In this document: piece after piece, positions 8,342 to 17,288 of the stretch | Layout: every line of letters begins with the position of its first letter | Numbering within the stretch: position 1 is the stretch's first letter | Notes under the pieces: generated by a model | Databases searched by the model: none | Told to the model about the DNA's origin: nothing | Seen by the model: only the letters and a program-made list of their open reading frames with translations | NCBI GenBank assembly: GCA_963801715.1 | Contig: CAWDGB010000018.1 | Location: 1 to 64,000 of the forward strand | DNA length: 64,000 nt | Direction: 5' to 3' | Source: CAVVJA01 sp963801715 | Lineage (GTDB): Bacteria > Actinomycetota > Actinomycetes > Mycobacteriales > Jatrophihabitantaceae | Translations under genes and position numbers: made by a program

Positions 8342-10225
8342 TCAGGCCCGGGCGCGGGCGCGGAGCTTCTCCCGCTCCTGCCCGGACAGCACCGCCTTCC
8401 GAAGCCGTACTGCCGACGGAGTCACCTCGGCACATTCGTCGTCACGGCAGAATTCCAGTGCCTGCTCGAGCGACAGCTGCCGGTGCGGGATAAGCCGAAC
8501 GAGTTCCTCGCCGGTTGACGACCGCATATTGGTCAGCTTCTTCTCTTTGGTCGCGTTCACGTCCAAGTCGTCAGCCCGCGCGTTCTCTCCGACGATCATT
8601 CCCTCATAGACCAGGGTCGTCGGCCCGACAAACAGCGTGCCCCGCTCTTGCAGATTGAACAGCGCGTAGGGCGTCACGGCACCCGCCCGATCGGCGACCA
8701 ACGAGCCCGTAGGACGGGTGCGCAACTCGCCCACCCAGGGCATATATCCGTCGAATACGTGGTGCAAGAGGCCGGTGCCGCGGGTTTCGGTCAGGAACTC
8801 GGTACGGAATCCGATCAGGCCGCGAGATGGCACCTGATATTCCAGGCGAACCCACCCGCTGCCATGGTTGACCAGCTGAGTCAGCGTGGATCGCCGCAGG
8901 CCAAGCAGTTGGGTGACGACGCCGACGTACTCCTCGGGTACGTCGACGGTGAGCCGCTCTACGGGCTCGTGCACCCGACCGTCGATGATCCGGGTCACCA
9001 CCTGCGGCTTGCCTACGGTGAGTTCGAATCCTTCGCGGCGCATGAGCTCCACGAGGACTGCGAGCTGGAGTTCCCCGCGACCTTGTACTTCCCACGTGTC
9101 GGGACGACTCGTGGTCAGCACTCGCAGGGACACATTGCCGACAAGTTCTGCGTCCAGCCGATTCTTGACCAGGCGCGCGGTCAGCTTGGTACCCGATTGC
9201 CCAGCGAGCGGTGATGTGTTGATCCCGACCGTCATGGAAATCGACGGTTCATCTACGGTGATCAAGGGCAGCGGACGCGGATCGTTGATATCGGCCAGCG
9301 TTTCGCCGATAGTGATGTCCGCGATGCCGGCAATCGCGATGATGTCGCCAGGACCCGCCGATTCGGTGGGCACTCGCTCGAGAGCGCGCGTCGTGAACAG
9401 CTCGCTGACCTTGACCCGTTCCACGGTCCCATCGGTGCGGCACCACGCGACGGTCTGGCCTTTGGCGATTGTGCCGTTGTGCACGCGGCATAGCGCTATC
9501 CGGCCGAGGTACGGCGATGCGTCAAGGTTTGTCACATGGGCCTGCAGCGGCGCCGAGTCGTCATACACCGGAGCGGGAATGGTGGCCAGGATGGTGGCGA
9601 AGAGCGGGCGTAGGTCGGCCTCGGTGGGCAGGGAGCCGTCCACTGGGCGTTCGAGCGATGCCCGACCGGCTCTCGCTGACGCGTAAACGATCGGGAAGTC
9701 GAGCGCCTCGGCCGAGTCCTCGGGCGAGTCGAGCAGGTCCAGGAAGAGCTCGTATGTCTCGTCAACGACCTCGGCGATGCGCGCGTCGGAGCGGTCGACC
9801 TTGTTGATGACGAGAACGACCGGGAGTTTCGAGGCCAGCGTCTTGCGGAGCACGAATCGCGTTTGCGGCAGCGGACCTTCCGCCGCGTCGACCAGCAGGA
9901 CGACGCCATCGACCATCGACAAGCCCCGCTCGACCTCGCCACCGAAATCCGCGTGACCGGGCGTGTCAACGATGTTGATCGTGACCTTGTCGCCCGTCGG
10001 GCTGGTGTAGTCGACGGCTGTGTTCTTGGCGAGGATGGTGATGCCTTTCTCGCGCTCGAGGTCCATCGAGTCCATGATCCGATCGCGGACATCACCGGTC
10101 TCGGCCTGATGCTCGGTGAATACTCCGGACTGCCAGAGCATGGCGTCGACCAGGGTGGTTTTCCCGTGGTCGACATGAGCGACGATCGCGACATTGCGCA
10201 GGTCGCCGCGCTGCCTGATCACCAC
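8342..10225 (-). CDS. typA: Ribosome-associated translational GTPase TypA/BipA
   Basis: Elongation-factor-like GTPase that acts on the ribosome in stress and in assembly of the large subunit. At 627 residues it has the normal length. Motifs: G1 AHVDHGKTT (residues 16-24), switch II DTPGHADF, G4 NKVD, G5 YASARAGRAS, then domain II, and the TypA-specific C-terminal part (RSSTGEELVRLIPHRQLSLE). It starts at a GTG at 10225 with GAGGG about 7 bp upstream. The neighbours share no obvious pathway. The downstream convergent gene ends 75 bp away. Confidence 0.96.
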   Translation of the reverse strand: MVIRQRGDLRNVAIVAHVDHGKTTLVDAMLWQSGVFTEHQAETGDVRDRIMDSMDLEREKGITILAKNTAVDYTSPTGDKVTINIVDTPGHADFGGEVERGLSMVDGVVLLVDAAEGPLPQTRFVLRKTLASKLPVVLVINKVDRSDARIAEVVDETYELFLDLLDSPEDSAEALDFPIVYASARAGRASLERPVDGSLPTEADLRPLFATILATIPAPVYDDSAPLQAHVTNLDASPYLGRIALCRVHNGTIAKGQTVAWCRTDGTVERVKVSELFTTRALERVPTESAGPGDIIAIAGIADITIGETLADINDPRPLPLITVDEPSISMTVGINTSPLAGQSGTKLTARLVKNRLDAELVGNVSLRVLTTSRPDTWEVQGRGELQLAVLVELMRREGFELTVGKPQVVTRIIDGRVHEPVERLTVDVPEEYVGVVTQLLGLRRSTLTQLVNHGSGWVRLEYQVPSRGLIGFRTEFLTETRGTGLLHHVFDGYMPWVGELRTRPTGSLVADRAGAVTPYALFNLQERGTLFVGPTTLVYEGMIVGENARADDLDVNATKEKKLTNMRSSTGEELVRLIPHRQLSLEQALEFCRDDECAEVTPSAVRLRKAVLSGQEREKLRARARA

Positions 10226-10339
10226 GCAGCAACCCTCGATTCCTGCTCGCTCGAAAGACCAAGTCTATGGGTGCGGCCACGGCAACCGAACGCGTCGCGG
10301 GGCGCGGTCAGCGAGGGTGCGGAGTCGCCGACGCTCGGA

Positions 10340-10822
10340 TCAGTCGGCCCCGGCCGCTGGACCAGCCCGACGGCGTCGCAGCGAATTGCGCAGGCACCAG
10401 CCCCACAGCGCGAGGGAGCTCACGGCGCCCCCCATGCCGATGACCGTCGCGCTCAGGTCCCAGTGCGCGGGGAGGCCGATGACCTCGGCAGCGTTGATGT
10501 TGTAGACGACGCCGTACTTGATTCCCGGCTTCCACCGATAGTCGCCGAGCAAGTTCGGTTCGACGATCCGCCCGTCAGTACTTGTAAACGTTCCCGCGGT
10601 GACGCACAGATGTTCTTGGCAGCTGTGCGAGGTAACGACGTACGTACCGCGGGTGCCAGCCGGCACGTTGTTGACGTGACGGACGAGGTGGTCGATGCCG
10701 AGGCCCAGCATGACCAAGCAGAGCACCGGTATCCCGAACCAGAAAAACGCTCCGAGAACGGTCGGGATGGTTGCCGCAGCCCGGTTCGCCACGCGGTCAC
10801 GCGAAGCGGTGGCGGCGGTCAC
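10340..10822 (-). CDS. Small membrane protein, unrecognised
   Basis: A 160-residue protein with two predicted membrane segments: residues 20-47 (IPTVLGAFFWFGIPVLCLVM, then LGLGIDHL) and about 126-145 (SATVIGMGGAVSSLALWGW). The loop between them holds two cysteines (HSCQEHLC) and is probably outside the cytoplasm, where they could pair. The C-terminus is Arg-rich. The start is a GTG at 10822; TAGGCT sits exactly 6 bp before it. An IS1380-family element is inserted 5 bp further upstream and has replaced whatever -35 sequence the gene had. I do not know the family. Confidence 0.65.
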   Translation of the reverse strand: MTAATASRDRVANRAAATIPTVLGAFFWFGIPVLCLVMLGLGIDHLVRHVNNVPAGTRGTYVVTSHSCQEHLCVTAGTFTSTDGRIVEPNLLGDYRWKPGIKYGVVYNINAAEVIGLPAHWDLSATVIGMGGAVSSLALWGWCLRNSLRRRRAGPAAGAD

Positions 10823-10828
10823 CGCACT

Positions 10829-10834
10829 AGCCTA
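10829..10834 (-). promoter_or_regulatory. -10 element adjacent to an insertion sequence
   Basis: TAGGCT on the minus strand ends 6 bp before the GTG at 10822. The target duplication of the IS1380-family element occupies 10836-10839, so the -35 region now lies within the left end of the element. The sequence about 17 bp upstream is a poor match to TTGACA. Expression of the 10340-10822 gene may therefore have changed after the insertion. Confidence 0.45.
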
Positions 10835-10839
10835 GCTAG

Positions 10840-12511
10840 CCTCGGGATTTCACGTCGCGGGTTCTGATTACGGCGTGTGAAGCACGGAAGTGCCTGTCCT
10901 GCACGGGATTGTTGGGATTGCGACGTCTCAAGTCCACCGGCTGGAAGGCACTCCGTAGGTGAAGGGTAACCCGGCGCCAAGTCTTGTCCTGGATTCCGCG
11001 CGTGAGTCGCTGGTGTCGTCCTCGGGCGGTCTGTTGTTGCGGCAGACGATCCGGGTGGCAGGTCTGCATTCAACGCTGGCCCGGGCGCTTCGGCCGTGGC
11101 GCTCGGATCGCACGGTTCATGGTCCGGGCAAGGTGCTGGTCGATGTCGCGACCGCGGTCGCGCTGGGTGGCGATTGCCTGGCCGATGTGGCGGTGGTCCG
11201 CGCTCAGCCGCAGGTGTTCGGGCCGGTCGCCTCTGATCCGACGGTGTCGCGGCTGATCGCGGCTTTGGCCGCGGACATCGACGTGTCACTGCCGGCGATC
11301 CGGGCCGCGCATGCGCAGGCCCGCGCGGCGGTCTGGGCCCGGCGCCGGCCGCTGGCCGGTCGTGCCGGCCGACGCGACGGCGGCCAGGTGATCGTTGACA
11401 TCGATGCCACGTTGGTGGCCGCGCACTCGGACAAGCAAGGCGCCGAGGCGACGTTCAAGAAGACGTTCGGGTTCGCGCCGATGTGCGCGTTCGTCGACCA
11501 CGGCGAGCACGGCACCGGTGAGGCGTTGACGCTGGATCTGCGGCCGGGCAAGGCCTCCCCACACGACAGCGCCGCCCATATCCGCGCGCTGGACGCGGCG
11601 CTGATTCAACTGCCCGCGATCGAGCGTGGCCAGGTGCTGGTGCGCGCCGATACCGGGGCGTGTTCGAAGGCGCTGCTGCATCACGTCACCGACGCCGGGG
11701 TGCAGTACTCGGTCGGGTTTCCCGCCCTGGACACCGTCAAGGCCGCGGTCGAAGCTATCCCGCCGCAGGCGTGGCGGGCAGCGATGGATTCAGACGGCAA
11801 CCCTCGCGACGGCGCGCAGGTTGCCGAGCTCACCGCCTGGATGCCGACGCCGACCACGCCGACGCGGTCCCCGGCCCGGTTCGGACCGCAGCACTGGCCC
11901 GAAGGTATGCGGGTCATCGCCCGCAGAGAACGCCCGCACCCCGGCGCGCAGCTGCGCCTGACCGACCACGACGGGTGGCGGATCACCTGCTTCACCACCA
12001 ACACCCGCGGCCCCGGCTGGACACTGCCAGCCCTCGAGGTCCGGCACCGGCTGCGGGCCCGCGCCGAGGACCGCATCCGCGCGCTGAAAGACACCGGCCT
12101 GCGCAACCTGCCTTTCCACGGCTACGCCCACAACCAGATCTGGCTCGAAATCGTCGCCCTCGCCGCCGACCTGCTCGCCTGGACCCAGACGCTGGCCTTC
12201 GACCAGCGCGAACCCGCCCGTCGCTGGGAACCCAAACACCTGCGGCTACGACTGCTCGCCGTCGCCGGACGCATCATCCACACCGGCCGCCGACGACGAC
12301 TGCGACTACCCCGCGGCTGGCCCTGGAACCACCTCATCGACACCGGCTGGACAGCCCTACAGCAAACCTAAAGACCCCGACACCATCCACCTCGATCCAG
12401 GACCTCGGACAACCGACGTCACAGCGTCGGCGATCACCGCTGCCAACACCCGCCGACCGCTCAAACACCACCCGACAAGATCAACTAACCAGGGCAGGTG
12501 AAACATCGAGG
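10840..12511 (+). mobile_element. IS1380-family insertion sequence, complete
   Basis: A 1672-bp element with one transposase gene. The ends are imperfect inverted repeats that start CCTCG: CCTCGGGATTTCACGTCGCG on the left (10840 onwards), against CCTCGATGTTTCACCTGCCC read inwards from 12511. Both sides carry the 4-bp target duplication CTAG (10836-10839 and 12512-12515), the size known for this family. Intact ends, an intact transposase and a clean duplication indicate a fairly recent insertion. It landed beside the promoter of the small membrane protein on the left and next to a 162-bp inverted-repeat element on the right. Confidence 0.9.
10959..12371 (+). CDS. IS1380-family transposase
   Basis: DDE transposase of 470 residues, full length for IS1380. 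It contains the first catalytic Asp in VIVDIDATLVAAHSDK (near residue 145), the second in VLVRADTGACS (near 230), and a C-terminal region with ARAEDRIRALKDTGLRNLPF that carries the likely catalytic Glu. The Arg-rich C-terminus (HTGRRRRLRLPR) is usual for the family. The ATG at 10959 is followed by a proline-rich stretch; a few residues further in is an equally possible start. There are no frameshifts, so the element may be active. Confidence 0.93.
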   Translation: MKGNPAPSLVLDSARESLVSSSGGLLLRQTIRVAGLHSTLARALRPWRSDRTVHGPGKVLVDVATAVALGGDCLADVAVVRAQPQVFGPVASDPTVSRLIAALAADIDVSLPAIRAAHAQARAAVWARRRPLAGRAGRRDGGQVIVDIDATLVAAHSDKQGAEATFKKTFGFAPMCAFVDHGEHGTGEALTLDLRPGKASPHDSAAHIRALDAALIQLPAIERGQVLVRADTGACSKALLHHVTDAGVQYSVGFPALDTVKAAVEAIPPQAWRAAMDSDGNPRDGAQVAELTAWMPTPTTPTRSPARFGPQHWPEGMRVIARRERPHPGAQLRLTDHDGWRITCFTTNTRGPGWTLPALEVRHRLRARAEDRIRALKDTGLRNLPFHGYAHNQIWLEIVALAADLLAWTQTLAFDQREPARRWEPKHLRLRLLAVAGRIIHTGRRRRLRLPRGWPWNHLIDTGWTALQQT

Positions 12512-12703
12512 CTAGGGCGTGTCCCGCAGTCCCTGCTCGTCGCGAGCGGCGGTCGGGCGGCGGCTGGCAAGGCGGAGGACGAGAGCTGTGGCGGAACCAC
12601 TGCCGAGGACGACAACGCAGCCAGACGCCGATCCGAGCGTCGCGCAGCAGAGCGTGGGATTGCGGGACACGCCCTGGTGTCCCGCAGGTGCGCCCGGCCG
12701 GCG
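12372..12703. other. Gene-free stretch: IS1380 right end and inverted-repeat element
   Basis: This 332-bp gap contains the 3' non-coding part of the IS1380-family element to 12511, its target duplication at 12512-12515, and the 162-bp inverted-repeat element at 12514-12675. Only about 28 bp then separate it from the stop codon of the alpha-mannosidase. No gene is supported here. Confidence 0.7.
12514..12675. repeat. 162-bp inverted-repeat element, MITE-like
   Basis: The two ends begin with the same 15 bases in opposite orientation (AGGGCGTGTCCCGCA), and partial similarity continues for about 10 bp more. The interior has no open reading frame with coding character. The left end and its CT flank (CTAGGGCGTGTCCCGC) occur again at 7877-7892. 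A short non-coding unit with good terminal repeats fits a miniature transposable element mobilised by a transposase encoded elsewhere. I see no certain target duplication because the left flank is shared with the IS1380 insertion site. Confidence 0.5.
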
Positions 12704-15700
12704 TCAATGCCGACGGAGACGCACCGACAGGACCTGGAATGGTCGCAGGATGATCGGAATGGCGGCTCCGTCGCCAGTAGCATCAACCGCCAGCGTTTCG
12801 CCGGTAGCGCGCTCGAGGAGATCAACAATGCCGGCTTCGGCGACCGGGAAAGATGCGCGCAGAACGCTTCGTGTCCGGCCGCCGAGCGACTCATACAGCC
12901 GAACGACGATGTCACCGCTGCGGTCGTCGGCGAGCTTCACTGCCTCGACCACAGCGGCGTGGCCATCCATGTCCACGAGCGGCCGCTGCGGTACGGCGCC
13001 GCGTCCTGACGTGATCCGCAGGGGCAGGTTCATCGCGTAACCCGCCGCGACCGCATCGGCGACCGTCGCTCCTGGGATGAGCGCGAAACGCCGCCGGTGC
13101 CGGCCCCGATCCGCTCGTGGATCCGGGCTGCGCGGCGCCCGAACCACGCTCATGCGCACCGTCGTCGTCGTGCCTCCATCGGCGCGCGTACGCCGTCGCG
13201 CGTCGTAGCCATAAGTCGCCTCGTTCACGAGCGCAACGCCGTAGCCCGCCTCGGCAAGGTGGACGAATCGGTGGCAGCACAGCTCGAACCGTGCGGCGTC
13301 CCAGCTGGTGTTGTCGTGGGTGGGCCGGTGTACGTGGCCGAACTGGATCTCTGCGGACGAGCGATCGGCGTGGATGTCGAACGGAAACGCGAGTTTGAGA
13401 ATCTGCTCGGTTTCGTGCCAGTCCAGGTCAAGGTCAAGTTCGAGACGGCGGCTTCCGGCCGTCAACCGCACGGTTTGCGCGACCGTGGAGGAGCCGAAAG
13501 ACCGCTCGACCCGAATGGCACCAACGAGCGGGCCGGCCTCGACGACGGCGAGCGAATCACACTGAGTTACATCGACATGCCGGCGCAGATAGTGCCGATC
13601 GATGTCCCACGCATCCCAGGTGTTCGGCAGGTCCGCGTGCATCTGCAGCACGTTGCCGCGAGCGTCCGGGGCGAGCACCTCGCGGTCGGCGATCAAATCG
13701 CGGATCGAGGTCAGCAGGCCTTGACCGTTCACCTCGATCCGGAGCAGACCGTTGTCGAGAGTCGTTTCCGTAGTCTCGACCTCCGCAGGCGGCGCGCTTT
13801 CCGCCACCGCGAGGGGTGCACCGGCAGCCGCCGGAACCCGCGCGAAGACCGCGACGGTCCCGTCGGCGAGCACTTGACCAGTCGTCCGCCTCGCGACGGT
13901 CCCCGGCACTGACACGACCTCGGCCCGGGAGCGCGGCGACGGGTTGAAGACCCACGGCTCTTCGGTGCCACCGTCACCGCGCGCGAGGGCATCGACGGCC
14001 CGAGCGATGATCTGCTCGAGCTCGTTCCGAGCCACGAGGTACGCCGCCTCCGCTTCTCGGTACACCCACGCGATCGAGCTGCCGGGGAGAATGTCGTGGA
14101 ACTGGTGGAGCAAAACCGTCTTCCACAACCGATCGAGTTGTTCGTACGGGTAGGTGGCCCCGCTATGCAATGACGCTGCGACCGACCAGAGCTCGGCCTC
14201 GCGCAGCAGATGTTCGCAGCGACGGTTGTTGGCCTTGGTATTGGCCTGAGTCGTAAAGGTGGCTCGATGCAACTCTAGATAGAGCTCACCCGACCACACC
14301 GGAGCGTTCGGGTACTCCGCCTGTGCGGCCCGAAAGAACGCGTCGGGATCTTCGATGACGACGCGGGCAGATCCCTCGAGGTCCCGCAGCCGCCGAGCCC
14401 GTTCCAGCATCTCGCGGGTCGGGCCACCGCCACCGTCGCCGTGTCCGAAAGGCAGCAGGGATCGGGTTCCGCCACCCTTGTCGGCAAAGTTTCGAACTGC
14501 GTGCGCCAGCTCGTGCCCGGTCAACGTCGCGTTGTAGGTGTCAGCCGGCGGGAAATGAGTGAAGATCCGCGTGCCATCGAGGCCTTCCCACCAAAAGGTG
14601 TGGTGCGGAAACCGGTTCGTCTGGTTCCAGGAGATCTTCTGGGTCAGGAACCACTGCATCCCCGCCAGGCGCGCGAGCTGCGGGAAGGCAGCCGTATACC
14701 CGAACGAGTCGGGCAGCCAGACGCCTGGACAGTCGTAGCCAAATTCGTCCAGGAAGAACCGCTTACCTACGACGAGCTGCCGGGCCAGGGACTCACCGCC
14801 GGGGAGGTTGCCGTCGGCTTCGACCCACATGCCGCCGGCCGGTATCCACTGCCCCTTGGCGACCGCGCGCTGTATGCGCTGATATAGCTCGGGATACTCC
14901 TCCTTGATCCAGGCATATTGCTGCGCCTGCGAGCACGCGAACATGAGCTCGGGGTATTCCTCCGCCAGCGCCGTGACATTCGAAAAGGTTCGGGCGGCCT
15001 TGCGCTTGGTCTCGCGTTGCGGCCAGAGCCATGCGGTGTCGATATGCGCGTGGCCAATCGCACTGACGACATGCGCGCTCGCGTTCGCCGGACGTTCTAG
15101 GGCAACCGCGACGACCGCCCGGGCCGCGCACGCCGTGGCGGCGATGTCGTTGGTATCGAGGCAGTCCAGTGCCCGCTCCAGGGTGCGAAGGATTTCGTGG
15201 CGGCGTGGATCGTCCGTCGACAGCGCGTGCATGAGCTCCGACAGCACCTGCAAGTCCGTCTGGAGCTGCCACACGTCGTCGTTGCGGATCGCGAGGTCAG
15301 CCCGGCGCAGCTGGAACAACGGGGTGTCGCCGGCGGTCAACCGGTCGCCAACGTCCGTCGGAACGAATCCTTGTCCGAGGACGTCGGGGTTCGCGGCGGC
15401 CTCCACGAGGAACGTCACCTGCTCGCCGCCTGCGGCCGTCGACACGACGGGCACGTATCGGTTCCCTGGGTGAATGCCCTTCAGCGGGCTCCCCAAGGCG
15501 TCGTAGACGAGCGCTTCGGCCTGGAATCCGGGCCAGTCGCCGGCGAAACCAAGGTCGAACAACGCTTCGACTCGACACCCGGCCCATTCCGCCGGTACGA
15601 CGCCTTCGGCTCTGATCCACAGCGTCGACCACGGCGTGCCCCAGGCGTCACCGACCGCGATCGGGTCGTAGGTTGCCGCTGCTGCGTCGCGTATCGAGAC

Positions 15701-15826
15701 CGGTTCGCCCGGGACCGGCCAGCCGCTCAGCCGCATCGGGGTGGTGGCGGAGTAGACCGCAGGCGCGATCCGCTCGTGCAACACCCGGTCGATTCGGCCC
15801 TCTACCAAGCGACGGTCGTCGTGCAC
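12704..15826 (-). CDS. Alpha-mannosidase, glycoside hydrolase family 38
   Basis: Large hydrolase of 1040 residues that releases alpha-linked mannose, probably from mannans or glycans taken from the environment or from cell envelope turnover. The catalytic domain shows HIDTAWLWPQRETKRK (zinc site His and Asp, near residue 269), the nucleophile region GVWLPDSFGYTAAFP (near 365) and FLTQKISWNQTNRFPHHTFW. C-terminal beta-sandwich domains follow. No signal peptide is visible, so it is likely cytoplasmic, acting on imported oligosaccharides. The start is a GTG at 15826 with GGGAG 5 bp before it. There is no sugar transporter beside it, and it lies in the IS-rich region. Confidence 0.9.
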   Translation of the reverse strand: MHDDRRLVEGRIDRVLHERIAPAVYSATTPMRLSGWPVPGEPVSIRDAAAATYDPIAVGDAWGTPWSTLWIRAEGVVPAEWAGCRVEALFDLGFAGDWPGFQAEALVYDALGSPLKGIHPGNRYVPVVSTAAGGEQVTFLVEAAANPDVLGQGFVPTDVGDRLTAGDTPLFQLRRADLAIRNDDVWQLQTDLQVLSELMHALSTDDPRRHEILRTLERALDCLDTNDIAATACAARAVVAVALERPANASAHVVSAIGHAHIDTAWLWPQRETKRKAARTFSNVTALAEEYPELMFACSQAQQYAWIKEEYPELYQRIQRAVAKGQWIPAGGMWVEADGNLPGGESLARQLVVGKRFFLDEFGYDCPGVWLPDSFGYTAAFPQLARLAGMQWFLTQKISWNQTNRFPHHTFWWEGLDGTRIFTHFPPADTYNATLTGHELAHAVRNFADKGGGTRSLLPFGHGDGGGGPTREMLERARRLRDLEGSARVVIEDPDAFFRAAQAEYPNAPVWSGELYLELHRATFTTQANTKANNRRCEHLLREAELWSVAASLHSGATYPYEQLDRLWKTVLLHQFHDILPGSSIAWVYREAEAAYLVARNELEQIIARAVDALARGDGGTEEPWVFNPSPRSRAEVVSVPGTVARRTTGQVLADGTVAVFARVPAAAGAPLAVAESAPPAEVETTETTLDNGLLRIEVNGQGLLTSIRDLIADREVLAPDARGNVLQMHADLPNTWDAWDIDRHYLRRHVDVTQCDSLAVVEAGPLVGAIRVERSFGSSTVAQTVRLTAGSRRLELDLDLDWHETEQILKLAFPFDIHADRSSAEIQFGHVHRPTHDNTSWDAARFELCCHRFVHLAEAGYGVALVNEATYGYDARRRTRADGGTTTTVRMSVVRAPRSPDPRADRGRHRRRFALIPGATVADAVAAGYAMNLPLRITSGRGAVPQRPLVDMDGHAAVVEAVKLADDRSGDIVVRLYESLGGRTRSVLRASFPVAEAGIVDLLERATGETLAVDATGDGAAIPIILRPFQVLSVRLRRH

Positions 15827-15962
15827 GCGGACTCCCGATGATGGGCTGGCTGGCGACGAACTCCTCCGCTCTCGTTCTGGTTCGGTCGGTCACGCCAGCC
15901 AAGCTGTGGCTACCTTGACCCTCACTGGCAGCGTGGGCACGGTGCATCCACACTGAAGTGGG

Positions 15963-16009
15963 CGCCTCGGCGCTCCCCAGGCGTCCCCCCGCGCCGAAGC
16001 GCCGAGGCG
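15963..16009. repeat. Perfect 12-bp inverted repeat
   Basis: CGCCTCGGCGCT (15963-15974) and AGCGCCGAGGCG (15998-16009) are exact complements separated by 23 bp. The RNA would form a stable hairpin on either strand. It has no T-tract. It lies in the mannosidase-cyclase intergenic region and could be a regulatory hairpin, a relic of a mobile element end, or a factor-dependent transcription barrier. Confidence 0.45.
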
Positions 16010-16280
16010 TCCCCATGATTGCAGAGTCAGGCTCCCCGCACCTCTTGAGCGTCGATTCGCCGGCCCGAGCGAGACACGCGGCTCGGGATGGAAAGGGAAC
16101 CAACACCGCGGCAACGGCGAGAGGCAGTACCACCGCAGCGATCGTCACCACCCGATCCCTAAGGCCGCTTGATCGGATGATGTCCACAGTCCCGTCGTAA
16201 CGTCAGGCCCAGGCGCTATCGATGCTTGGGGCCAGTTCCTGACGAAAGGCTCGCGCCCGTTGCGGTGCGGGCCTCCCGGC

Positions 16281-16286
16281 TACAGT
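16281..16286 (+). promoter_or_regulatory. Leaderless-type -10 element of the cyclase gene
   Basis: TACAGT lies 6 bp before the ATG at 16293 and no Shine-Dalgarno sequence is seen. This supports the ATG at 16293 as the true start rather than the longer in-frame extension. Confidence 0.5.
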
Positions 16287-16292
16287 CGCCGG

Positions 16293-16952
16293 ATGATCAT
16301 CGATCTTTCGCACGAGATCGTGCCAGGGATGCTGACCTATCCCGGCGTCGCCGTCCCACAGCTACAGACGATCGTCTCGCGCGAGGAGTCGGCCGAGCGG
16401 CTGGGATCCGGAGTATCACTAGAGATCGAGTCGTTGACCCTGGTTGGCAACACCGGTACGTATATCGACGCGCCGTTCCACTTTCACGCCGATCGGGCCG
16501 ACGTGGCGCGACTGCCGGTCGAGCGGTTGGTGAACGTTCCGATCGTGATGATCCGAGTGCTCGATCGCTTGGCGGTGTCCGCTGACGATTTGGGCGAGCG
16601 GGACCGGCTCTGGGGCCACGCCGTACTTGTGCACACCGGCTGGTCTCGGCATTGGGGCACCGATCGATACCTGGACTTCGGCTGCCCTCATTTGCGCGCC
16701 GACGCGGTCGACGCCCTCGTTGATGCGAATGTGGCCGTCGTCGGAATCGATTCGCTGAATATCGACGACCCGACCGACATCGACCGGCCAGCACATGACC
16801 ACCTGCTCGGTGCCGACATCCCGATCATCGAGCATTTGACGAACCTGCACGTCGTGCCTGACGCCGGCGCTCGGCTGACTGCCCTGCCGGCACCGGTACG
16901 TGGCATGGCCTCGTTCCCGCTACGAGCAATCGCGGTCTACGAGAACACTTAG
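16293..16952 (+). CDS. Cyclase-family metal-dependent hydrolase (kynurenine formamidase-like)
   Basis: A 219-residue member of the cyclase superfamily (PF04199), whose best known members hydrolyse N-formylkynurenine. It starts MIIDLSHEIVPGMLTYPG. The family metal-binding motif HxGTHxDxPxH is present only in a changed form, NTGTYIDAPFHFH (residues 53-65): the first and second histidines are Asn and Tyr, while the Asp and the last His remain. Further conserved parts are VLVHTGWSRHW, VGIDSLNID and PIIEHLTNL. Some relatives have Tyr in the middle position, but loss of the first His as well may alter metal binding or substrate. The true substrate is unknown and no tryptophan-pathway gene is nearby. 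Confidence 0.85.
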   Translation: MIIDLSHEIVPGMLTYPGVAVPQLQTIVSREESAERLGSGVSLEIESLTLVGNTGTYIDAPFHFHADRADVARLPVERLVNVPIVMIRVLDRLAVSADDLGERDRLWGHAVLVHTGWSRHWGTDRYLDFGCPHLRADAVDALVDANVAVVGIDSLNIDDPTDIDRPAHDHLLGADIPIIEHLTNLHVVPDAGARLTALPAPVRGMASFPLRAIAVYENT

Positions 16953-17288
16953 CATGCACAGCACACCACAACGACCCACCGCCGCGGGCGAGCACTTCGC
17001 CGACGCCGAACGCTCCTCGCCGCTCTGTCGCTCGTCAAGCGCAACGCCGAGCGGGATCGCCACGTCTAGGTCGCGCTCGTCCACGCCACCCCCGGGTCGC
17101 TGCGGGGTGGGCTCGGCGAATGGCAGACCGTCGCCGACAGGGAAACCCGCCGCGAGCCGCCGCGTAGAACCGACAGTTAACAGCCCCTCGCGCCGGGAGA
17201 ATGGGCGGGGCCGTTGGCGTGTGCCCTTCGTCCTCGTGCTCATCGCCGCGGTGGCAATGCGCTGCCGCAGGCGGCAGGATAGTGCCCT
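16953..17288. other. Gene-free stretch between convergent genes
   Basis: About 336 bp lie between the 3' ends of the cyclase and pentapeptide-repeat genes. A short run reads as protein-like on the plus strand (LSLVKRNAERDRHV, around 17025-17070) but is closed by stops on both sides. I take it for a decayed gene fragment of unknown origin. No terminator hairpin with a T-tract was found. Confidence 0.4.

Larger units (their letters stand above)
15827..16292. other. Gene-free stretch with an inverted repeat and a possible gene remnant
   Basis: Between the divergent alpha-mannosidase and cyclase genes there are about 460 bp without a supported gene. A perfect 12-bp inverted repeat lies at 15963-16009. 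On the minus strand a frame from a GTG at 16187 begins with a plausible membrane segment (VVTIAAVVLPLAVAAVLVPF) but then loses protein character after about 35 codons, so it may be the remnant of a membrane protein gene. The promoters of both flanking genes must lie here. Confidence 0.45.

Noticed and set aside
11660..13009. 449-residue plus-strand frame overlapping the IS1380 transposase
   Set aside because: It runs in another frame through the transposase, across the IS end and into the mannosidase antisense; its translation is Arg/Pro-rich without motifs.
15648..16187. 179-residue minus-strand frame upstream of the mannosidase
   Set aside because: Only the first 35 codons look like a protein (one membrane segment). 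The rest is frame noise and overlaps the mannosidase start. Kept only as a possible remnant.
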